64,000 nucleotides of DNA from CAVTTH01 sp963737545 (GTDB lineage: Bacteria > Verrucomicrobiota > Verrucomicrobiia > Chthoniobacterales > UBA10450): assembly GCA_963737545.1 (NCBI GenBank), contig CAVTTH010000003.1, positions 186,001-250,000 on the forward strand, read 5' to 3'. The notes below the pieces were generated by a model. The model was given only the letters and a program-made list of their open reading frames with translations. It ran no database searches and was not told the DNA's origin. This document shows, one piece after another, positions 26,998 through 36,425 of the stretch. A program made the position numbers and the translations under genes. Numbering within the stretch: the stretch's first letter is position 1; every line of letters starts with the position of its first letter.

Positions 26998-27972
26998 CTA
27001 ACGAGCCAGAGACTGGGCGAGGGCAAACAATTCGTGGTCGAGTGGCTTGGTTTTACCCGCGACCTCGGACAACGGCGTGGCCGTGATCGCACTGCGTTGT
27101 CGACCGACGAGAAAGGCAGTATCCCCGGCCAGGAGCCGATCGACCGCGCCGGCCCCGAGCTGGCTGGCCAAAATGCGATCGAAAGCTGTAGGCGAGCCGC
27201 CGCGCTGGACATGGCCGAGCTTGGTCACACGCAAGTCGAATTGCAGACGACCGCGATGTTCGGTGAAGTAAGCATGCAACTTCTCCGCATTGTGCTTTGC
27301 GCCTTCTGCCACTACGACCAGCGCGTGCGACTTGCCGCGGTCGTAGGCCGCGCGCAATTCCATCGCCACCGCTTCGGGATCAACTTCAAACTCCGGGACC
27401 ACGATTGCGTCCGCGCCGCCAGCCAATCCCGCCATCAGCCCGAGAAAACCACAATGGCGTCCCATGGTTTCAACCAGAAAGGCGCGGCCGTAGGAGGAGG
27501 AAGCCGTGACCCTGAGCCGGTCGATCGCCTCCAGCGCGATGTTCAGCGCAGTGTCGGCGCCAATGGTGAGGGCCGTTCCGCAAAGATCGTTGTCGATGGT
27601 CGAGGCAACGCCGGCCACCGAAAAGCCTTGCCGCGCCATGTCGTAGGCACCGCTCTGCGATCCGTTGCCTCCGATGACGATCAGCGCATCAATCTTTCGG
27701 GCGCGCAGGTTGGTAATCGCTTTGGCCACGCCCTCGTTGGTCTGGAATTCCGGACAGCGCGCACTCCCAAGCTTGGTCCCCCCGAGCGACAAGATTCCGC
27801 CCACGTCTCTCGCGCCTAACGGCAGGAACTCACCACCGATCAATCCGGCAAAGCCGTGGCGCACCCCGAACATTTCCGCGCCGTGAAACAACGCGCGCCG
27901 CGTCACCGCGCGAATGGCCGCATTCATTCCCGGTGCGTCGCCACCGCTTGTCAAAACTGCAAGACGTTTCAT
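26998..27972 (-). CDS. pfkA: 6-phosphofructokinase
   Basis: A 324-residue group I PFK, the length of bacterial ATP-dependent enzymes. Motifs: nucleotide loop LTSGGDAPGMNAAIRAV at the N-terminus, STIDNDLCGT with the catalytic Asp, ETMGRHCGFLGL and VTKLGHVQRGGSP. The loop that is normally GGDGS reads GGNGS, so the Mg-coordinating Asp is Asn; the Gly after it fits ATP rather than pyrophosphate as donor. It commits fructose 6-phosphate to glycolysis and pairs in this window with pyruvate kinase at 37715. It is co-directional with, and 15 bp from, the metal ATPase. Confidence 0.92.
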   Translation of the reverse strand: MKRLAVLTSGGDAPGMNAAIRAVTRRALFHGAEMFGVRHGFAGLIGGEFLPLGARDVGGILSLGGTKLGSARCPEFQTNEGVAKAITNLRARKIDALIVIGGNGSQSGAYDMARQGFSVAGVASTIDNDLCGTALTIGADTALNIALEAIDRLRVTASSSYGRAFLVETMGRHCGFLGLMAGLAGGADAIVVPEFEVDPEAVAMELRAAYDRGKSHALVVVAEGAKHNAEKLHAYFTEHRGRLQFDLRVTKLGHVQRGGSPTAFDRILASQLGAGAVDRLLAGDTAFLVGRQRSAITATPLSEVAGKTKPLDHELFALAQSLAR

Positions 27973-28175
27973 TTCATCGAATCTTTTCCGAAGAATCTTC
28001 CTTTAAAACATCGCCGGGAATACGCCCGCGGCTATGTGATAATTGTCATTCAAAGTGCGGCGATTGTCCTAACCGATATTTCCCGGAATGTGATCAATCT
28101 CGACAACGGAGGATTGGGCTAACAACGACGACTCGCCGGCAGGAGCGTTCATGCGTCTTGGTTTCGCCAACTGTT

Positions 28176-29559
28176 TTAGAAATGGGTCGGCTCGCGTTCG
28201 AGAAATTTGCCGCGGCCAAATTCTCCGACAAATTCTCCGTCGCGCGCAGCGACCTTGCCACGAACAGTAACGATATGCGGCCGCCCTTCGATCTCGAAGC
28301 CTTCAAATGAATTGTAATCGACGTTCATCTGGTGCGTTTTTGCCGAAATCGTTCCGCGATAATTTGGATCGTAAACGACCAGGTCCGCGTCGCTCCCGAC
28401 CTGAATCACGCCTTTGCGCGGAAAGAGTCCGAACATCTTGGCGGCCGCCGTGCTCGCCGTCTCGACAAACTTCCTTCAGATCGATCCGGCCGCTCTTGAC
28501 GCCGTGGGTGAAGTAAAGATTCACCCGATCTTCGAGCGAAGGAATGCCGTTGGGAATCAAGGTGAAATTATTTTTGCCCATTTGCTTTTGCGTCGCGAAA
28601 TCGAATGGAGCGTGATCCGTCGCCAGCGTCGCGATGTTTCCTTCGCGCAATCCCTGCCAAAGTACATCCTGATTTTTTTTATCGCGCAGCGGCGGCGACA
28701 TGACATTTTTCGCGCCTTCGAAATTTGGCTTCTCCGCGTCCGTCCGATCGAGAAGCAGGTATTGAATCAGGGTCTCAACTGAAACGTTCACACCGCGTTC
28801 CCTTCCGCGCTTTGCTTCGTTGAGCGCTTCCTCACAACTGGTGTGCACAGTGTAAACGTGTGCGCCGGTCATTTCCGCGAACGTCATCAGGTGATGGACA
28901 CCTTCCGCTTCCACTGCCGGAGGCCGGCTCCAGTAATGCCATTCCGGTCCGGTCTTTTTTTCGCTCAGCAATTTCTTTTGCAGCTCCAGGACCAGATCGG
29001 CGTTCTCGCAATGCGCCGTCGTGATGACGCCGAGTTCCCTGCCAAGCCGCAAAGTCTTGTAGAGCTCTTCGTCCGTCACGCCGAATGCGCCTTTGTAAGC
29101 GAGAAAGATTTTGAAACTGCTGTTCCCTCGCCTAACGATCTCCCGAAAATCACGCTCCGCTTCATCGTCGAACCGCGTCACTCCCATGTGAAAAGTGAAA
29201 TCGCAGGCGCTGTTGCCGGTCGCTTTGCCGAGCCAGAGCTTGAAAGCATCGAGCGGCCGGTCGTCACGGGCCGGACAAATCATTTCGATGAATGTCGTCG
29301 TCCCGCCGACGAGTGCAGCGCGGCTCGCCGTTTCGTGGTTGTCCTTCGCCAATGTCCCCATGAACGGCAGATAAATGTGGACATGTGGATCAATGAAACC
29401 TGGGAAGACATACTTTCCCGAGGCATCGATCACCTCCGCGTCCGCCGTTGCCGGAATGTCTTTCGCGATCCGCGTGATCGTTTCGCCTTCGCAGAAAATA
29501 TCCGCGATATATTGCTCGTCAGTCGTAACGATCTCGCCGTTTTTGATTAAGAGTGACAA
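28176..29559 (-). CDS. dihydropyrimidinase/hydantoinase, one frameshift
   Basis: A cyclic amidohydrolase with the binuclear metal set: HxH in DPHVHIYLPF, carboxylated Lys in FKIFLAYKGAF, His in TTAHCEN and VHTS, Asp in ATDHAPF. The first frame is coherent to about 28470 and the next resumes VETASTAAAKMFGLFPRKG to the TAA at 28176; an extra T in a TTT run near 28469 explains it. I start at TTG 29559 (MSLLIKNGEIV), since the open frame upstream translates a GTGAC repeat. It opens dihydrouracil/dihydrothymine to N-carbamoyl-beta-amino acids and fits between the PreA-like and PydC-like genes. Confidence 0.87.
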
Positions 29560-29585
29560 GTGATCAGTGACCAGTGACGAGTCAG
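29551..29585. repeat. GTGAC-type short tandem repeat, copy 1
   Basis: Degenerate tandem units around GTGACAAGTGATCAGTGACC lie at the 5' end of the dihydropyrimidinase gene and against the stop of the S23-like gene. Similar arrays occur at 29981, 31502 and 32108. Confidence 0.6.
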
Positions 29586-29953
29586 TTGCGCTCAGCGAGT
29601 TTGCGACGCAGTGCATTCAACATTCGTCGGATCTCGCCGATCATTTCGTATCCAGAAAGCGCGCTTTCTTTGGCGCAGAACTTAAGTTCGACCGCCAGAA
29701 TTAACTGTGTGTCCAGCTCAGCCGCTGAACCTTCCGCATGTGAAATAAATTGGACAAATTCGCCTGTTGTGTGGCGAGCTTGACCTTCCGCGATATTGGA
29801 CGGAATCGAAATTGCCGCCCGACGCATTTGCGAGACAAGTCCAAATCTCTCTTCTGTGGGAAACGGTTGCGTTAGTTGGTAGATAGCTTTGGCAAGAGCG
29901 ATTGCTTTCTGCCAAACGACCAGATCTTTGTAGCTTTGAGTTCCTTGATTCAT
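29582..29953 (-). CDS. four-helix bundle protein (S23 / 23S rRNA intervening-sequence family)
   Basis: A 123-residue, all-helical protein with the family's opening YKDLVVWQKAIALAKAIY, then FGLVSQMRRAAISIPSNIAEG and GEFVQFISHAEGSAAELDTQ. Originally described inside 23S rRNA intervening sequences, such proteins are widespread as free genes and their role is unclear; no rRNA is present here. The gene sits between dihydropyrimidinase and semialdehyde dehydrogenase genes with GTGAC-type repeats on both sides, so it may have been inserted into the catabolic cluster. Confidence 0.9.
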   Translation of the reverse strand: MNQGTQSYKDLVVWQKAIALAKAIYQLTQPFPTEERFGLVSQMRRAAISIPSNIAEGQARHTTGEFVQFISHAEGSAAELDTQLILAVELKFCAKESALSGYEMIGEIRRMLNALRRKLAERN

Positions 29954-29980
29954 TCCAACGTTCTATCCGCGACCGACGAA

Positions 29981-30020
29981 CTTGTCACCTATCGCTGGTC
30001 ACTGGTCACTGGTCACTCCC
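29981..30020. repeat. GTGAC-type short tandem repeat, copy 2
   Basis: CTGGTCACTGGTCACTGGTC is repeated in near-perfect 9-10-base units in the gap between the S23-like gene and the dehydrogenase stop. It is the reverse orientation of the copy at 29551, so the two flank the S23-like gene as inverted repeats. Confidence 0.65.
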
Positions 30021-30022
30021 CT

Positions 30023-31564
30023 TCACTTCTTCCATACGTCGCCGACACCTTCGCCAAACCACCGCGTAGTCACCACTTTCTGCTGGGTATAAAACTGCAC
30101 GCCTTCCCTGCCCTGAATATGCAAATCGCCGTAGAAGGAATCGTTCCAACCGGTAAAGGGAAACATCGCCATCGTCGCCGGCACACCGACGTTGATTCCG
30201 ACCATGCCGGCCTTGACGCGATGTTTGAATTCGCGCGCCGCCTTTCCTGAATTCGTGAAAATGGCGGTGCCGTTTCCATAAGCCGACTTGTTCGCGACCT
30301 CGATCGCATGGTCGAGATCTTCCATTCGCATCACGTTCAGGACCGGGCCGAAAACCTCCTCACGCGCGAGAGTCATTTCGTTTTGGACATGATCGACAAT
30401 CGTGGCCCCGATGAAAAAACCATTCGGCGCATCGGATATTTTTACGCCACGACCGTCAGCAATAATGCGGGCGCCTTCTTTTTCTCCGCTGGCCACCAGA
30501 TTAAGTATCCGATCGCGATGTTGGGCAGTGATGACTGGGCCCATATCCGGTTGCGTAACGATATCAGTCGGACCGACCTTAATTGCACGTGCCGCCTCGA
30601 CTAACGAAGGCAGAACTCGATCGGCCGCCTGGCCGACCGTGATCGCGGTTGAGCCAGCCATGCAACGTTCGCCCGCACAGCCAAATGCCGCCGTTGAAAG
30701 AGCCTCGACAGTTTGCCGAACATCCGCGTCCGGCATCACAATAATGTAATTTTTCGCGCCACCATTGGCCTGCACACGTTTGCCGTGGCGCGTGCCGGTT
30801 TCAAAAATATACTTCGCGACCGGCGACGAACCGACGAATGAAATCGCCTTTACTTTCGGATGCGTCAGCAACGCGTCGACACATTCGCGCCCGCCATGCA
30901 CGAGATTGAGAACGCCTTTGGGCAGACCCGCCTTTTCCAGCAACTCGACGATGAGCACCGCCGTAAGCGGCACTTTTTCGCTTGGCTTGAGGACGAAGGT
31001 ATTTCCACAGGCGATGGCGAGCGGAAACATCCACATCGGGACCATCGCTGGAAAATTGAAGGGCGTGATCCCGACACAGACTCCGAGCGGTTGGAGCAAG
31101 GTCTCGCAATCGACGCCGCGAGCGAGATTTTCGAGCGTGTCGCCAAGTAAAAGCGTGGGAACGCCGCAGGCGTATTCGATGTTCTCGATGCCGCGATAAA
31201 CGCTGCCACGCGCTTCGGCCAGCGTCTTTCCATGCTCGCGTGAGACGCTCTCGCAGATGCGATCGAAATTTTCTTCAATCAGGTGCCGGTAACGGAAAAA
31301 AAGACGTGCGCGTTCGACCGGCGGCGTCTCGCTCCACGCCGGAAACGCATCGGCTGCGGCTTCGACCGCCTCGTTCACAATATCGGCGCCACACATTCGC
31401 ACTTCGGCGATGACTTGACCGCGGGACGGATTGTAGACCGGTGAAGTATCTAGGCCGGGCACTTCCCTCCACACGTTGCCAATGAAGACGGGGCATGGGG
31501 AGAGTGACGAGGGATGAGTGATCGGTGACGAGTGTAAAGGCATTACGGTATTCTTACTCGTCAC
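30023..31564 (-). CDS. mmsA: CoA-acylating (methyl)malonate-semialdehyde dehydrogenase
   Basis: A 513-residue aldehyde dehydrogenase of the MmsA/IolA class: FNFPAMVPMWMFPLAIACGN, catalytic Cys in FGCAGERCMAGSTAI and the C-terminal GINVGVPATMAMFPFTGWNDSFYGDLHIQG that marks CoA-acylating members. It would turn malonate semialdehyde into acetyl-CoA (or the methyl analogue into propionyl-CoA), the last step of uracil/thymine breakdown. The first 30 residues (TSKNTVMPLHSSPITHPSSL) translate the upstream GTGAC-type repeat, so the real start is uncertain; ATG at codon 8 is an alternative. Context supports a catabolic operon with the PreA-like gene. Confidence 0.92.
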   Translation of the reverse strand: MTSKNTVMPLHSSPITHPSSLSPCPVFIGNVWREVPGLDTSPVYNPSRGQVIAEVRMCGADIVNEAVEAAADAFPAWSETPPVERARLFFRYRHLIEENFDRICESVSREHGKTLAEARGSVYRGIENIEYACGVPTLLLGDTLENLARGVDCETLLQPLGVCVGITPFNFPAMVPMWMFPLAIACGNTFVLKPSEKVPLTAVLIVELLEKAGLPKGVLNLVHGGRECVDALLTHPKVKAISFVGSSPVAKYIFETGTRHGKRVQANGGAKNYIIVMPDADVRQTVEALSTAAFGCAGERCMAGSTAITVGQAADRVLPSLVEAARAIKVGPTDIVTQPDMGPVITAQHRDRILNLVASGEKEGARIIADGRGVKISDAPNGFFIGATIVDHVQNEMTLAREEVFGPVLNVMRMEDLDHAIEVANKSAYGNGTAIFTNSGKAAREFKHRVKAGMVGINVGVPATMAMFPFTGWNDSFYGDLHIQGREGVQFYTQQKVVTTRWFGEGVGDVWKK

Positions 31565-31583
31565 TCATTACTCGTCGCTTCTT
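31502..31583. repeat. GTGAC-type short tandem repeat, copy 3
   Basis: Units of GAGTGACGAGGGATGAGTGA and, after a spacer, TTACTCGTCACTCATTACTC form a loose inverted arrangement over the start of the semialdehyde dehydrogenase gene; part of it is translated in that open frame. Confidence 0.6.
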
Positions 31584-31606
31584 ATTGGCGCAGACCATTT
31601 ACTTTG

Positions 31607-32014
31607 CTATTCCCTCGTTAGCCCGGTCGAAGGTGTCCAATCTTTGTCTTTTATCTCAATGACGTAACAGCCTGCGTTGTTGCCCAAGATGTTCTCGGCG
31701 ATGTGATGTTCGGCGCCAGCCCAGCCAACGTCTCCGGCTTTGGCATTCTCGAAAGTTTCCTTGCCGTCGGGCGTGACGATACGGATCTTCGCGTCGGTGA
31801 GCATGATGTAAACGTGCGGCGGATGCGTGTGCACACCGAAGCCGCAAATATCTTTCTCAGAGCCCGTGTGGTACTCGATCACGCGCACCCTGTCGTTCTC
31901 AAAAGCGACCCGCGCCGATGCCGAACCGCCGTGTGCAGCTTGAGGCCGGTTGCAACCAGTGAAAGCCGCGACGAAAGCGGAAAATAAGACACACAAGACA
32001 AACTCAACTTTCAT
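31607..32014 (-). CDS. cupin-fold lipoprotein
   Basis: 135 residues from ATG 32014; the frame stays open to 32149 but the upstream part has no signal and crosses a repeat. The leader MKVEFVLCVLFSAFVAAFTGC ends in a lipobox with Cys21, so it should be lipid-anchored. The rest is one small beta-barrel with cupin traits: VHTHPPHVYIML (His-rich motif 1) and AEHHIAENILGNNAGCYVIEI (motif 2). It may bind a metal and a small acid, but no substrate is evident. It lies between mmsA and the PreA-like gene on the same strand. Confidence 0.78.
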   Translation of the reverse strand: MKVEFVLCVLFSAFVAAFTGCNRPQAAHGGSASARVAFENDRVRVIEYHTGSEKDICGFGVHTHPPHVYIMLTDAKIRIVTPDGKETFENAKAGDVGWAGAEHHIAENILGNNAGCYVIEIKDKDWTPSTGLTRE

Positions 32015-32152
32015 GATGTCACGCCAAACAGCGGCTCGCCACCGCCTGCGCTGCTTCACAGACTCGTCTCCGCGCCATCCGCCACTGATAAAGGCGGGAC
32101 AGGCGGAAAGTGACGAGCTAGTCACCACTGCTACGGCTGTCTTACTCATTAC

Positions 32153-33291
32153 CTAGCCTCGTGCGAGCGCGTCGGATTGTTTCACGAATTCATCGCCACT
32201 CCATTGATCGTCTGCGCGCACCATTTTCTTTGCCGCCGCTTCGTCAGCCGCGGCCTTTTGCGCCTCTTTGCGTTCGCGTTGCATCCGAACCAACTCGGCG
32301 TGCGTAGTGAAATAATCGAGGCTCTTGCCTTTGAAATCGGCCAGCGTCTCAAACTTGTGTTTCTCCATGAAGACGAGCAATTCCTCGCACATCGGTTTCA
32401 CGCATTCATAGCCGAACTTCATCACGCCAGTGCAGACCTGCACCGTGTCCGAACCGAGGAGGATGAATTGAGCAGCGTCGTTTCCGCTCTCGATTCCGCC
32501 GAGTCCGGAAAGAGTCCGTCCGGGAAATTCGCTGCGAATCATCGTGGCGATTTCCATCACCATTCGGAGCGCGATTGGGCGAACCGCCTTGGACGAATAA
32601 CCGCCGGGTGTCGTAAAACCTTCAACCGCCGGCTCAGGTCGCAGAGTGTCAAGATTCACGCTCATGACGCTGCGGATCGTGTTGATCGCGCTCACACCCT
32701 GACAACCACCGCGAAAAGCGGCGCGGCTCGGATCGGTAATATGGGTCACGTTCGGCGTCATCTTGGCCCAAACCGGTTTTTTCGCACCGCCATCACCCAA
32801 CCGCAAACCTCTTCGACAATCTCGGGATTTTCCCCCATCGCCGCGCCCATTTTTCGCTCGGGCAATCCATGCGGGCAGGAAAAATTCAGCTCGAACGAAT
32901 CGACGCCCGCGTCCTGACAACGCTCGACAATTTCCGTCCAGGCGTCGCGATTGTACTCCTCCATGATCGACGCAATCAGGATGCCGTCGGGGAATTGGTC
33001 TTTGCACTTCTTGAATTCATCCAGCCAGATATCGAAACGCCGGTCGCTGATCAGCTCAATGTTTTCCCAGCCGATTACTTCCTTGCGATCAGCGGAATAA
33101 AGCTTCGCGTAACGCGGTGTGACGTTGATCACTTTCGATGCGTCGAGGCTGACCGTCTTCGCAATCACCGCGCCCCAACCTTCGCGAAACGCCCGCGTAA
33201 TGACGTTCAAGTTTGTCCCAGGCGGACCCGATCCGATGACGAACGGATTCGGCATTTTCAAACCGTCAACTACGGTGGCGAGCGTTGGCAT
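32153..33291 (-). CDS. preA: dihydropyrimidine dehydrogenase, PreA-like subunit, one frameshift
   Basis: An FMN-binding TIM barrel of the dihydroorotate/dihydropyrimidine dehydrogenase family: VIGSGPPGTNLNVITRAFREGW, ELNFSCPHGLPERKMG, KPVWAKMTPNVTHI and AINTIRSVMSVNLDTL. The two halves lie in different frames; a run of A at 32771-32776 is one base short. It reduces uracil or thymine to the dihydro form. Two oddities: the usual C-terminal ferredoxin-like domain with eight cysteines is absent, replaced by a charged helical tail ending DDQWSGDEFVKQ, and no PreT flavoprotein gene is in the window. A GGAG ribosome site lies 6 bp before ATG 33291. Confidence 0.87.
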
Positions 33292-33460
33292 ATTAACTCC
33301 TTGTTCCTAAGCATCCGTCTATCTGATTTCTGCGCGAAACTCGATACAAATGTTAGGAGACTGACGAAGACTCAAATGCTGAGTCGCAGACTCATCTCCC
33401 ATTAAGCCGTTACCGATCACTGCCTGGTTGCGGCACGCTCCAGTTCCTGGAACGCGACGT

Positions 33461-34960
33461 CTATTGCCTCGCCGGTTTTTCCGACGAAGCGCTGCAGACG
33501 ATGCGCTTGCTCTTCGAAGGATAGACTGTACGCGCACGTCCTCCCAACACATGGGGCTGTTGCTCTTTCTCGCGATCCGGCGTGGTCTGCGGTTCCGCCT
33601 TCGCATCCGAGGACGTCGAAGGGCAGACTGTACGCGTTTGTCCTTCCATCACATCGGGCGGTTGTCCTCTTTCGCGATCCGGAACGATCTGCGGTTCCGC
33701 CTTCGAGTCCGCTTTTGATGCCGCGGCAGGCACTGGTTTGTGGAATTTGCGCGCGCTGCGTCGTCCACGGCATTCGGGCCGCTCGCTGCAGAACCATGCG
33801 GAGCCACCACTCACGCTCAGTTCGTCCATCGGCGCTTCGCAGGCCGGGCAGAGCGGTGGCGTCAGCTTCACTTTCTTCATGAGCTTCGGCGCCCATTCTG
33901 ATACCGCGAGAAAATCTTCGTCCGGCTTCTCACGTGTCCCGGTGAGCAAGGTGTCGAGCGTGCGCGCGTTGATCACGGTCACCCCTTTTGCCTTGGCAAA
34001 ATTTCGCGCGTCCCACGAGAAGCCACAGGTGGCGACATACACCCCGCGGGTGGCGCCGGCGGCGACCGCGGCTTCATGCAGTTCGCGCACCCGGTCCACG
34101 GGCACCTTGTAATCCGGGCTTATTTTTTTGCATTGCACGAGCAATCGCTCCGACTTGCGTTGGACCATGAAGTCGCCGCCGCGCCCGCCGCTCCGACCGG
34201 CCGGCATCGAGACGCGATAGCCTTTGCGCTGATAGATCAGTCCCACCAGAAGCTCGAAATCCTCGGCCTGAAGCGAGTGCACCGGGTGCGTCATCTCGTA
34301 CGCCTCGGCCTCTGACGGGAGCAGCTTGGAGAGATCCGGTAGCATAAAATCATCTTCTGGTGAGCGCCGCCGCCTGAAGAGATGCACGACCACCATTCCG
34401 AAAAACACGATTGGAATCAGAGACAGCTCGGGGTTCGCCTGCGCCTTCTCCCAGATCCGACCAAGGAGCGCGTCGCGCACAGCCGTCGAGGCGCTTTGGG
34501 CGGGCGGTTCGCCTGCCTGCGCACCCTGTTTCGCCGGCAACTTCGCGTCTGGCTGCGCATTCACAGTGCTTGCCCCTCCTGCGGACGCGGACGAGTCGGC
34601 CCCGGGTTTCGCGGGAGTGGATGGCTTCGCCCCGGGTTTCTCCAGTTCGATCCCGAGCTCGGACATGGTGGCAGAGCCCCCGCGGCCGGCATAAAGCTTG
34701 TCGCTTAGATCACTCGCCAAATCCTCGCGCTTCGCCGATCCCGAGAACAAACGAAGCGCACTTTTGAAAACAGTCGCCATCAAGTCGGACTCCTCCGACG
34801 AAAAATGTGGCGCGCCCAAGCTCTCCACTCCCGGCATCCCCTCGGGCACCCCCGCAGACTTCATGATGTAGGGCCTGGCATACCTCAGCAGGGCTCCCAT
34901 CAGCCCTACCATGATCACCATCATGGCGAACTTGATCGCAAGTTTTCTCAGCAGGCGCAT
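33461..34960 (-). CDS. membrane-anchored Mrr-like restriction endonuclease-fold protein with zinc ribbon
   Basis: 499 residues. Membrane helices lie at about 11-27 and 181-199, separated by a low-complexity Ala/Pro/Ser/Gly linker (about 105-165). The Mrr-type nuclease domain follows (about 235-345) with FELLVGLIYQRKGYRVSMPA, Asp in GGRGGDFMVQRKSERLLVQCKK and a YVATCGFSWDARNFAK block. A topoisomerase-like zinc ribbon (CPACEAPM ... WFCSERPECRGRR) comes next. The C-terminus holds a tandem repeat of about 33 residues (KAEPQIVPDRERGQPPDVM / KAEPQTTPDREKEQQPHVL). The D-QxK nuclease residues are intact. Such proteins may survey DNA near the membrane; the function is inferred. Confidence 0.82.
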   Translation of the reverse strand: MRLLRKLAIKFAMMVIMVGLMGALLRYARPYIMKSAGVPEGMPGVESLGAPHFSSEESDLMATVFKSALRLFSGSAKREDLASDLSDKLYAGRGGSATMSELGIELEKPGAKPSTPAKPGADSSASAGGASTVNAQPDAKLPAKQGAQAGEPPAQSASTAVRDALLGRIWEKAQANPELSLIPIVFFGMVVVHLFRRRRSPEDDFMLPDLSKLLPSEAEAYEMTHPVHSLQAEDFELLVGLIYQRKGYRVSMPAGRSGGRGGDFMVQRKSERLLVQCKKISPDYKVPVDRVRELHEAAVAAGATRGVYVATCGFSWDARNFAKAKGVTVINARTLDTLLTGTREKPDEDFLAVSEWAPKLMKKVKLTPPLCPACEAPMDELSVSGGSAWFCSERPECRGRRSARKFHKPVPAAASKADSKAEPQIVPDRERGQPPDVMEGQTRTVCPSTSSDAKAEPQTTPDREKEQQPHVLGGRARTVYPSKSKRIVCSASSEKPARQ

Positions 34961-35176
34961 CGCTAGAATGACTCAGCAAAACATGAGCCACGGGCCGCGA
35001 CGGGATTGATTGCGTGGAGCACGCAGGACGCGACTTGAGACCTGCTTTCAAAATCCGGATTGAGGGCATCTTATGGATTCCCGAGAAGGAACGGGGAGCG
35101 CGGCGCTTACAAAGACATCGAGCCGCTTCGATCCGAAGTCGGTGAAGATGTGTCCGACTGGCGAACGCGCGGAAGA

Positions 35177-36425
35177 CTAACGAGTCGCGATCCAGTTGAT
35201 TGCCTTGTCAGCTAATTTGTCGAAAGCGGTTACCGCCAATTCCAGATGCTCCTCTTTCGTGTCCTCGATCTTGTTGTGACTGATGCCGTGTAAACTTTGC
35301 ACGAACATCATGACCGTCGGGCACACCGGCGCGCGCCACTTCGGCCGCATCGTGCAACGGCCCGGAGGGCAGGCGATGCGTTTTGCCGCACGTCTCGGAA
35401 ATGGCCTCGTCGCAAAGATTGATCAAATCGTCGTCGAATAACACCGGCTCGATTTGCCAAAGCCGATCCCACGAAACCGTCACGTTCCCTTCCTCGGCGA
35501 AACGTTCGCTGGCCTGCTGCGCTTCCTTTAACATCCGGGCAAGCGACAGGGCGTCGAGATGCCGCTGATCGAGCGTGATTCGGCAATCCTCGACGACACT
35601 GGTCACGATCCCCGGTTTCGTTAGGCAGGAACCGATCGTGCAAACGCCGCCGTTCCGTTCGGTGATGTGGTAAATCTCCGGGCTCATTTTGGCGGCGGCA
35701 AGAAAAGCGTCCTTGCGCCGGTTCATCGGCGTGCTCCCCGAATGCGCAGCCTGCCCGTGAAAATTGATCGCATGACGTTCGACCCCAAAGGTGCCAAGAA
35801 CCGTCCCCAGCGGCAGATCGAGATCGAGAAGCACGGGACCTTGTTCAATATGCAACTCCAGATACGCCGCGGCGTTCTCGAGTTCTTTGCCGCAATCCTT
35901 TACCGTTTCGAAGTCGATTCCCCGTTCTTTCAGCGCAGCGGGGAGTGTGATGCCATCTTTGTCTTTCAAACCGCGGGCTTCATCCATGTCGAGATTTCCA
36001 GAACACGCCGAGGAACCGAAAAGACTTTTCCCGAAACGCGCGCCTTCCTCATCCGCCCAATCGACAAGACGCACGGTCACCGGCGGCCTGCCTTTGAATT
36101 CAGCGTGGATGCGTCGGAGAATTTCTACCCCGGCGAGCGTGTTGAGGCAGCCGTCGAGCCAGCCCCCGTTCGGTACGGAATCGATATGTCCGCCGATCAA
36201 CAGCGCCCGCTCTGATTGACCGCGAAGCGTCGCCCAAAAGTTTCCGGCCTCGTCATTGTGAATTTCAACGCCCGGCAGCTCTTCCAATTTCTGCCGGAGC
36301 CATTCGCGCGCCTTCGCCCACGTTGGCGTAAACGCAATCCGTTGTGCGCCATTTTCATCACCCGTCAGGGTCCGGAGTTCTTTGAGTTCCGCGACGGTCC
36401 GTTCGGCATCCACGGCTGCATTCAT
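35177..36425 (-). CDS. Zn-dependent N-carbamoyl-beta-alanine/allantoate amidohydrolase, one frameshift
   Basis: An M20-family amidohydrolase from ATG 36425: metal ligands in GGHIDSVPNGGWLDG (His, Asp), DEEGARFGKSLFGSSA (Glu) and ELHIEQGPVL (His), dimerisation region GQAAHSGSTPMNRRKDA. The frame breaks after HDAAEVARAGVP; the next frame gives the family C-terminus MMFVQSLHGISHNKIED to a TAG at 35177, and an extra C in a CCC run near 35323 explains it. The family includes beta-ureidopropionase, allantoate amidohydrolase and carbamoylases; the neighbouring PreA-like and dihydropyrimidinase genes favour N-carbamoyl-beta-alanine hydrolysis to beta-alanine, CO2 and ammonia. Confidence 0.87.

Noticed and set aside
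29582..29953. 23S rRNA intervening sequence
   Set aside because: The S23-type protein is present but no rRNA sequence surrounds it.
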